From: Ahaetulla prasina
Lineage: Eukaryota > Chordata > Lepidosauria > Squamata > Colubridae
Length of the DNA: 64,000 bases
Reading direction: 5' to 3'
NCBI RefSeq assembly: GCF_028640845.1
Contig: NC_080541.1
Location: 161,766,502 to 161,830,501 of the forward strand
Shown here: positions 56,735 through 64,000 of the stretch, piece after piece
How positions within the stretch are numbered: the first letter of the stretch is position 1
Layout of the letters: each line of letters opens with the position of its first letter
Translations under genes and position numbers: made by a program
Notes under the pieces: model-generated
Databases searched by the model: none
What the model saw: only the letters and a program-made list of their open reading frames with translations
Told to the model about the DNA's origin: nothing

Positions 56735-57076
56735 CGGGTGGGTTCTAATTTTTTTTACTACCGGCTCTGTGGGCGTGGCTTATTTTGTGGGCATGGCTTG
56801 GTCATATGACTGGGTAAGCGTGGCTTGATGGTCATGTGACTGGGTGGGCGTAGCTGGGTAATCATGTGACTGGGTGGGTGTGGCCAACTTGATGTCACTC
56901 ATGTCAAAAGTTGATGTCACTCACATCAATTTCCATCTATTTATTTACTACTACTGAACATCCAAAATATACTATTAAATCCTATGTATATATGCCATAT
57001 GTGTACATACATATTACATAGTATAGCGTGTATAGGCACACAAAAAGATACATTATCTACTATATATATACTGTAT

Positions 57077-57077
<1 letters not shown>

Positions 57078-57111
<34 letters not shown>
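57078..57111. repeat. (AC)n microsatellite
   Basis: About 16 AC units. Confidence 0.95.
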
Positions 57112-57112
<1 letters not shown>

Positions 57113-57284
57113 CTTCTAAAACTATACACATTCAACCTCACTTACTACATTTGGAAAAACACACCAAGAGTCCACTTTCTGCCACACATTTAACTATAAC
57201 CTCTGTACATTTAGAACATTACACACACTTCAGATGTTCTTCCCTAACTTTCACATGACTGTTAGAGCCAGGAGAGATCATGGA

Positions 57285-57375
57285 TTGAGTAAAATGAAAC
57301 TCACTTAACAACGCTCTTGCTTAGCAACCAAAATTTTGGGCTCAATTCTGGTCATAAGACAAGGACTATCTCTGC
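57285..57375 (+). mobile_element. MITE right-end fragment
   Basis: AACTCACTTAACAACGCTCT then TTTTGGGCTCAATTCTGGTC and ATAAGACAAGGACTA; same family as 7448-7785. Confidence 0.6.
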
Positions 57376-57429
57376 CTTCCTCTGCATGGCAGCCTTGACC
57401 TAGTAAACCCCTTCCCTTTCTGGCAATTT

Positions 57430-57535
57430 TCCTCTCCATTAGGGGTGCCAAAATAATCTAGAGATGTAAGGTTTCCTGCTGGAGGAAGGGGTTGAATTAG
57501 ATGGCCTCTAAGGTCCCTTCCAGCCCTAGATTGCT
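57430..57535 (+). mobile_element. CR1 3' end fragment
   Basis: GAGGAAGGGGTTGAATTAGA then TGGCCTCTAAGGTCCCTTCC, the CR1 tail. Confidence 0.75.
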
Positions 57536-57599
57536 GTCCTGTTTCAAAGCGTCTTCTGAAGCCACATCTAGTGCCAGGGTTTGTGATCCTTCCTTCCTC

Positions 57600-57873
57600 T
57601 TCTTTCTCTCTCTCTCTCTCTCTCTCCCTTCCTTTCTCTTTCTTCTTTCTTTATCTCTTTCTTGTCTCTCCCTTTCTTTCTCTTTTTCTTTCATTCTTTC
57701 TTTTCTCTCTCGTGTGCTTTTTTCTTTTTCTTTCTTGTCTCTCTCTTTCTTTCTCTTTTACTTTCTTTCTGTTTCTTTCTTCTCTCCCTTTCTTTCTTTT
57801 TTCTTTCTCTTTTGCATTATTTGTGCCACAAATCAAATTGGATTATTTTGTGCCATCAATCAACCATCCATGA

Positions 57874-57938
<65 letters not shown>

Positions 57939-57986
57939 TTCTCTCCCTTTATTTCTCTTTTTCTCTCTCTCTTTCTTTCTTTCTTT

Positions 57987-58021
<35 letters not shown>

Positions 58022-58045
58022 CCTCCCTCTCCCTCTCCCTCCCCT
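57600..58045. repeat. Long polypyrimidine (CT/CTTT)n tract
   Basis: About 440 bases of C/T with perfect (TTTC)n at 57878-57940 and (CT)n at 57608-57626 and 57991-58016, interrupted once by unique sequence (57810-57872). The long open frames here are low-complexity artefacts. Confidence 0.95.
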
Positions 58046-58058
58046 TCAAAGTCTAGCA

Positions 58059-58160
58059 CAGGGGTCTGCAAACTTGGCTCCTTTAAGATTTGTGGACTTT
58101 AACTCCCAGAGTTGATTGGTCCACAAGTCTTAAAGGAGCCAAGTTTGAAGATGCCTGGTC
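58059..58160. mobile_element. Foldback MITE
   Basis: AACTTGGCTCCTTTAAGATT...GTGGACTTTAACTC pairs with the downstream CCACAAGTCTTAAAGGAGCC then AAGTTTG. Same foldback family as 11963-12088. Confidence 0.8.
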
Positions 58161-58169
58161 TAGGAAAGT

Positions 58170-58740
58170 AAGACCAGGAGGCCCGAGAGAAAGTACTAAG
58201 CACCCAGAACAGGAGCTTCAGGCGGTGGCCAAAACAGGAGCGTCAGGCGGCAGCGGAGGCAGTAGCAGCCAAAATGAGAACTTCAGGCTGCGCGGCTTTT
58301 GCTGCGGCAAGCCCGGGAACTTTTCATGCGTAGCTTTTTGCCGCGGCAGGCATTGGTGGCAGGCAAGCATGGCAGGGCCACAGGGAAGGGAATAGGCTGC
58401 TAGCTACTCTTCCGATGGCCATGGGCCCTGACATGCTTGCCTGCCTTCCACGCGCCCTTCCCGGCGGTCCCGTGGCAGGCCCGTTTTCCTGCCTTCCTCC
58501 TCCACCACTACCTCTTTGTTCAGCTGCTTACCTTCCTTGGCGTCTGTCAGGAAGAGAAGCTGATCGGGAAGGCAAATTGACCGGAGTTTTTTGCTGCTGC
58601 TGGAAAGCTGTTTTCTCCGCCATGTTCTTTGCGCATGTGCATCCCATTAGACTTGCAAGGCAATGAGATGCGCATGTGTGAAGAATCTGGCGGCAACAAA
58701 CATGGCGGCCAGGGCAAGCAACCGGCAACTGGTTCGGGGG
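58170..58740. other. CpG-rich block inside the composite insertion
   Basis: Contains GGCGGCAGCGGAGGCAGTAG, CGCGGCTTTTGCTGCGGCAA, and AACAAACATGGCGGCCAGGG. Open frames are short and lack recognisable domains. GC content is well above its surroundings. Could be an element promoter; not a host exon that I can identify. Confidence 0.45.
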
Positions 58741-58838
58741 CGTGGCCAGTCATCTTTTACTACCGGTTCTGCAACCTACTAAATTTTTTTACTACCAGTT
58801 CTCCTGAACTGGTGCGAACCAGTAGCAGCCCACCACTG

Positions 58839-58890
58839 GTTGGACTAGAAGATCTCCAAGGTGTCTTCCAACTGTATTCTGTAACTAGCT
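58839..58890 (+). mobile_element. Resumed CR1 3' end
   Basis: GTTGGACTAGAAGATCTCCA then AGGTGTCTTCCAACTGTATT completes the CR1 copy that stops at 56734. Confidence 0.9.
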
Positions 58891-59625
58891 ATCTTTTCCA
58901 AGAAATTTTATGGGGAAAAGAGATGAGGAGGCTAAAAAACTATGGGTTTTTTTTTACATGTGATTTCAATTAAAAAATGAAAATAAGCAAAGCCTGAACC
59001 GTAACAGAATTATGTCAAACTGCCTTACAGTTAGCTTTAATTATTTTTGTTATTTTGTTATCTGTTTTACTGGCATATGTTGACTTTAAACTCACATACC
59101 TTCTTATTGTAAATGGCTTGAGAGAAAACATATTCAAAGCTGCTGATCTTATTTAATTTTTAAATTGATTAGAAGGTATTCCTTTTCATATTTTGTATGA
59201 ACCTGTGAGATTTAAAGATATTCTGGATTCTAAAGCAAGGTGTCTGTGTGTTTCTGAAGCTGTGGAAAACATTTCTATAGGAATCATTTTTAGTTCCCAT
59301 TTTTTCCCATTTTCTTAAGTTATCTTTGATTTAATTGATGATAACTTTAGCTTTTATGTGGTCTAGTTTTTAAAAAATGACTTTAACTAGAATTGTGCAA
59401 AATCTTCCATCCTAGAACATGGCAATTCTGAAACAGATGTTCCAGAACTGCCAATTGTTCTGGAAATGGCCCATTTTGAGGTTAGACCACATCCAGGATG
59501 AATCATAATGACTCTTTTAAAGAACAGAATGTTCTAGGATAAAATGTTTCATGCATTTCTCATTTTAACTCTTTTACATGGTTTTGTATTTTTCTATCAA
59601 TTGCTTATATGGCTTAGGGATGGAA
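58891..59625. other. Intronic DNA, no gene seen
   Basis: Nothing recognised. Confidence 0.45.
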
Positions 59626-59627
59626 AG

Positions 59628-59672
<45 letters not shown>

Positions 59673-59677
59673 GGGGG

Positions 59678-59712
<35 letters not shown>
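59628..59712. repeat. (GT)n and (GA)n microsatellites
   Basis: About 20 GT units, a G-rich spacer and about 15 GA units. Confidence 0.95.
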
Positions 59713-59714
<2 letters not shown>

Positions 59715-59715
<1 letters not shown>

Positions 59716-61040
59716 TAGTCTCTCTCTCTGTCTCCACACATGCACACAAACACATATACTATTCTATAGCAAAGAGTAAAGCTTTGCTATTTAGAAGAAA
59801 TCAATATAGACAGCTAATTTGATATCAACTATATTCTAAACAGTTTGATGAAACACTGATTTTATTATGAATTATTTTCAGTAATAATGCAATATAAATG
59901 TTTACGAATAAACCCACATTAAAAATGATTAGGAATAACTCACATTATTTTAATACCATCAGATCTATAAGCATTCATTATTACTGAAAAGATTGTGCTT
60001 ATAAATATATATTTTTAGAAACAAAAGTTTTCCCAGTTAGTAAACAAAATATCAGTTACGAACTGTGAATATTTGTAAGTTTTAAAATAACATCTAGATA
60101 AACTAGAGGATACATTATAGTTACCAAGATGATTTTCAATGAAATTAAAATACCCATACAAGCAAAGCAGATTAAATCTAAACCTTGTAGTTCTTGAAAC
60201 ATAAAGCCGACATCCTATTATTTTTAATGTTTTAAATGATGTATTTTTCTCATGTTCTTTTAGACTTATGTGCAAAACTTCCCTTATAAAGTGCTATTTC
60301 ACATCCCTTTACAGTTATTTTTACACTGGGGTTTATTTTTTGTTTTTTTAAATGCATTTCCCTTTTTCTAGCTTTAGCTCTAAAATATTTTGATTTTAAA
60401 AGAGAAAATAATTACTATAGGAATTAGCACACTGGAATGAGAAAACAAAATCCTTAGCTTTTCCTAAGCAGCGGGTTATACAATCAGTGCATTTTTATTC
60501 CTTCATTTCATTTATGAGCAAGTTTACTAGACGTCTTGGATTGGTTTGAAACCACCTAATGACGTCAATGGGCCAGAGAAATTAGAGCTAAGCTAGACAG
60601 CTGCAGTGCACTGAATCTACAGAGGCTTTATTCTTTTCTCTCATGGTGACACCCAAGACAGATATTATCCACCAGACACTCCTGGAACAGCACCAAAATG
60701 ACAGTGTTTCCACATTCAGTAACTGGAAATGGCTGCAATTAGAACAGGTCAGAGAATCTCCAAAATTCTGTTGCACATTATGATTATTAATAACAAAAGA
60801 AATAGTTGCTTTAATAAAGCTGCAGACATTCACTGCAAAAGCTTACTGCTGATCTCTAATGTTTTTTTTTCAAGTGGGCAAGCATTGTTTTATAGAGAAA
60901 ACAAAAGTGATGGTTTTCATTTACTTCTCTTTCCATAACATATACCTTTGTTCTTTTGTGGCGTTAACTTAAAAGCCCAATAAATAAGTAGCATGGTTCA
61001 AGAAAACATACTTTTAAAAAGAAGATCTTGGATACAAATC
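59715..61040. other. Intronic DNA, no gene seen
   Basis: AT-rich. No exon, RNA gene or confident repeat. Confidence 0.45.
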
Positions 61041-61103
61041 CCCTCTCTCCCTCCCTCCCTCCCACCCTCCCTCTCTCTCTCTCTCTCACATACACACACA
61101 CAC
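61040..61103. repeat. (CCCT)n-(CT)n-(CA)n compound microsatellite
   Basis: CCCTCCCTCC, then CT and CACA runs. Confidence 0.92.
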
Positions 61104-61104
61104 C

Positions 61105-62080
61105 AATAAATTATGGACCAGTTATACACCATATATACAGTAATTCACACATTCCTATAAAGCATTTCTAGCCTCTCCTGGCTACTAAAAATAGCACCAA
61201 CTCTATATGTGGAAAGCAAATTGATCCCACTCAAGTACTCTTGGTTATTTCTTTTCGCCTTTATTGCAGCTTATATTGATTTTACAATATTCTCTGATCA
61301 CAGTTTTTTCCCTAGTGGAATCCTGCCTTGCATTATGTACTAAATGCATAATTGACTTTAGGGAAATCGTTAGAAAATACTACATAAGATAGTATAAAAT
61401 ATAGGAGTGACGATTTGTATCTCCTATTAAATTACATGGCTTCATGAGATGTAGAGGAGATTTGCTCCTTCTTCAGATGGACTATTAAGAAAAGCTATCC
61501 CAAAAGAACAGTCTTCCGAGAACAGTTCCTTCCACATGGAAGAGTGTTCATCACCATGGTATCTAATGGATGCAGCTGCTGATTTTAAGGCCATACAAGG
61601 TGAAAGAAAATTCAGACTATGGACAGGGAATTTAGCAAGCAGCCAACACACAATTCCTTTGCCCCCCCCCATTTTTTTCCTAACCTTTTCCAACTTATGA
61701 CCAAGGATTATTCCAAGAAAAGGTTTTAATATGCAGTCACAGCACCTGGTTCACAAAATGTTACAGTGGCATCAGATGACTTTACCATTCAATTGTAATA
61801 CTAGCTTGTTTATTGTCTTATTACGGGAAGGAAAAATATGAACAAACAAACCAGGAAATAACAATAAAACAGCTTTGCATCTCTGGTTAGGAAAATGCAT
61901 GATTGAAACAGGGGATTTCTTGGTAAGAAATTGGATGGTGCTTCAGAGATTCTACTCCCTGGGGCTGCGTACATGTTTAGTTTCCAAGTCAACCAAAGAA
62001 GAAGAAGAAAAGGGAAGGGGAAAAGAAAGAAAAAGGAAATTATGGCTCTCTATTAGATTAGTGACAGCCTGTTTGGAGTA
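61105..62080. other. Intronic DNA, no gene seen
   Basis: Nothing recognised. Confidence 0.45.
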
Positions 62081-62082
62081 GT

Positions 62083-62218
62083 AAATAAGATGCCAGGCTA
62101 GAAACCATGAGATTGTGAGTCTTTGAGCCTCAGGAAGCAGGAAATGGCAACCCATTTCTGAAAAGGTTGCCACAAAAACTGCATTGATTTGTCCAGACAA
62201 TTGTAAGGAGTCAAGACT
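62083..62218 (+). mobile_element. SINE with BovB-like tail
   Basis: AAATAAGATGCCAGGCTAGA and GAGATTGTGAGTCTTTGAGC (tRNA-like head traces), then AGGAAATGGCAACCCATTTC and GTCCAGACAATTGTAAGGAG. The AAATGGCAACCCA block also occurs at BovB 3' ends. Confidence 0.6.
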
Positions 62219-62845
62219 GATAGGGAAGGAGGGAAGGAGGACAGAACACCTATTGATATTGGGTCACAACTTATGAAATGAAAATTGTACTGACATTAAA
62301 AAGTTGTAGTCTATTGAATTATAAAAAGTTAAAAAGTGAATATAAGTACACATGAGGCATTCTGAAGTGAAGGGAACTGCAGCTTGATTAGTAACCATAT
62401 TATTAATCCTACCTAGTAAACTCACTTGCAATCCTTCAGCAACTCTGAAAAAAACTCTTTTTTATATGTTAAAGAAGCTTGTAAATGCATATACTGAGAC
62501 AGACGGACAGACAGACACAATAGATATGTGAAGTATGGCTGTTCAATTCCAATTCCAATTGTAGCTTCCAGCAAAGGGGCTATGGATGATAGCTATAGGC
62601 ATTTGCTAAATGTAAACCTTTCCAGACCTATGAATCTAAAGGAAGGTACAATTTAAAAAGTCAGCTTAACTCCTCCCATTACCTTTTCTCTTCCCCCTTT
62701 TCTACTTAAACAGAACACTTAAGGCTACAATTCAACATATACAGTATGTTACAGTATATACAGTATTTGACAATGTATAAATGAAATTCTGTAACTGTCT
62801 CTTCTATTGAATTTCCTGGAGTTATGTTGTGATTTTTTTGCTAGA
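62219..62845. other. Intronic DNA, no gene seen
   Basis: A short (GACA)n lies at about 62499-62517. Otherwise nothing recognised. Confidence 0.45.
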
Positions 62846-63185
62846 AGAATAGAATAGAATAGAATAGAATAGAATAGAATAGAATAGAATAGAATAGAAT
62901 AGAATAGAATAGAACCAAACAAAACCTGGAAGGGACTTTGGAGGTCTTCTAGTCCAGCCCCCTGCTCAAGCAGGAGAACCTGTATCATTTCAGACAAGTG
63001 ACTGTCTAGTCTCTTCTTAAAAACCTCCAGTGACAGAGCGCCCATGATTTCTGAAGGCAATTAACCACTTATTAATTGTCCTCACTGTTAGGAAGTTTTT
63101 CCTTAATTCCAGGTTGCTTCTCTCTGTGATTAGTTTCCAACCATTGTTTTTTGTAGAAGAACTTCTCTAAAAGGGGAACTAGAAC
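62846..63185 (-). mobile_element. CR1 3' end with (AGAAT)n tail
   Basis: Minus strand CR1 tail: plus-strand GGAGGTCTTCTAGTCCAGCC, CCTGCTCAAGCAGGAGAACC, TCTAGTCTCTTCTTAAAAAC, TTAGGAAGTTTTTCCTTAAT. The terminal repeat at 62846-62913 is (AGAAT)n, the complement of the (ATTCT)n at the Rex1-like ends. Confidence 0.92.
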
Positions 63186-63544
63186 TGATGTCCAGTTTTT
63201 GTATTTGGCTATGTTAGTTAATTGCCAGTAAGACTTGTTCTAGTTCCCTGAATCCAATACTGGCTTTAGAAAGTTAATTGGCAGAGATGGCCAAGAGCCT
63301 TTTGCCTGGCCATTCCAGCTAAGTTTTTTTTTAAATGGGAAAAATAATTGGCCATATTTATTAATTATATCTCATTTGGATTATTGAATGTATGGCAGTC
63401 CTTGAAAGGTGTTCATAAAGTACAGTGCAAAATAGAAAATGCAGATAATTTGTGAACAATTCCAAATTTGGGAACGTGTGAATTTGGTTCACTGGTTTTC
63501 TCTTTGTTTTCTTGCACTAGTGAAGATTCTGCTCTGCAAAACCT

Positions 63545-63730
63545 AAATCTATAAGAGAACTTGGAGGTCATTAAATCCAACGTCCTGCCCAATGCATAGA
63601 TCAACTACTATAATACTAAGTCAATTTCTACAGAAATATCTGAGTATTTGTTACAGATTGTTTCAGTTGAGATACCTGAAGGTCCATCTTTTTCCACATT
63701 TTTCCTAATCATTAAGACTCTGCCTGTAAA
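63545..63730 (-). mobile_element. Old CR1/L3-type 3' end
   Basis: GAACTTGGAGGTCATTAAAT then CCAACGTCCTGCCCAATGCA resembles an old CR1/L3 tail in reverse. Weak and diverged. Confidence 0.45.
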
Positions 63731-64000
63731 TTTTTTCTTTCATAAATCAGAAAGCATAGCAAAACAGATTAGTTCACATATTACACTAAACCAGGATTTT
63801 ACAAAAATTAACAAGCTTTAATTTAAAGACCTGTACCATAATGCCACAGGCTCACACATCATCTTAAAAGAATCAAAATCAACTGCTTTCAAGGATCTGA
63901 GGCTAACAAAATTCATGTTTGGGAAAACTTGGAGAAATCTCAGCTGAAACAATTTGTGTAGCACTCAGATATTTCTGTAGTCATATATATATGCAAGCAT

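Larger units (their letters stand above)
56735..58838. mobile_element. 2.1-kb composite insertion with hAT-like ends
   Basis: Flanked by GTTGGACT at 56727-56734 and 58839-58846, inside a CR1 tail. The left end CGGGTGGGTTCTAATTTTTT and ACTACCGGCTCTGTGGGC, the right end AGCAGCCCACCACTG (complement CAGTGGTGGGCT). Inside are a (CA)n, a MITE end (57285-57375), a CR1 tail (57430-57530), a polypyrimidine tract, a foldback MITE and a CpG-rich block. No transposase seen. Confidence 0.82.

Noticed and set aside
57501..58115. Long Ser/Phe/Leu-rich frames on the plus strand and Lys/Glu/Arg-rich frames on the minus strand
   Set aside because: Direct consequence of a 440-bp polypyrimidine tract that lacks stops in most frames.

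Overview
This is vertebrate nuclear DNA, AT-rich and dense in repeats, almost certainly from a squamate reptile and probably an advanced (colubroid) snake. The signs are BovB (RTE) and L2 LINEs, CR1 and Rex1-like LINEs with long (ATTCT)n tails, tRNA-derived Sauria-type SINEs, several Penelope-like elements (PLEs) and hAT and Tc1 MITEs. I see no bacterial, viral or organellar gene arrangement and no CRISPR array.

The only host gene I can support is PDE4B (cAMP-specific 3',5'-cyclic phosphodiesterase 4B), on the minus strand. Four small consecutive exons lie at 18823-18629, 16188-16152, 13607-13537 and 11709-11660 (195, 37, 71 and 50 bp). All have consensus splice sites and matching phases. Together they give 353 coding bases: the start of the shared long-form region, the whole UCR1 regulatory domain with its PKA site, and the LR1 linker. 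The exon carrying the N-terminal part of UCR2 is not visible and should lie to the left of base 1. The isoform-specific N-terminal exons should lie to the right of base 64000. The rest of the window is therefore PDE4B intron, and about 45 kb of it (18824-64000) is one 5' intron.

Region by region. 1-11.6 kb: intron with a PLE remnant, a truncated Rex1-like LINE that later suffered a 1.67-kb tandem duplication, a SINE, a MITE and a second PLE remnant. 11.6-18.8 kb: the exon cluster, with a decayed Tc1 element and SINEs in its introns. 19.8-25.4 kb: a near full-length CR1-group LINE (minus strand) with ORF1, endonuclease and reverse transcriptase and a tandem-repeated GC-rich 5' region. 26-34 kb: L2 tail, hAT MITEs, BovB and Sauria SINE. 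35-47 kb: PLE copies, microsatellites, an L1 fragment and a near full-length L2 (40.4-45.2 kb) that appears to be inserted into a tandem PLE array. 47-64 kb: CR1 fragments, a near full-length Rex1-like LINE, hAT MITEs with clear 8-bp target duplications (one bracketing a 2.1-kb composite insert), and many microsatellites.

Most long open frames here belong to retrotransposons and carry frameshifts or stops. I found no convincing new biological system. The notable points are the hidden PDE4B exons, the nested and tandem retroelement structures, the ORF-coupling layouts in two LINEs, and the way each LINE family leaves its own microsatellite.
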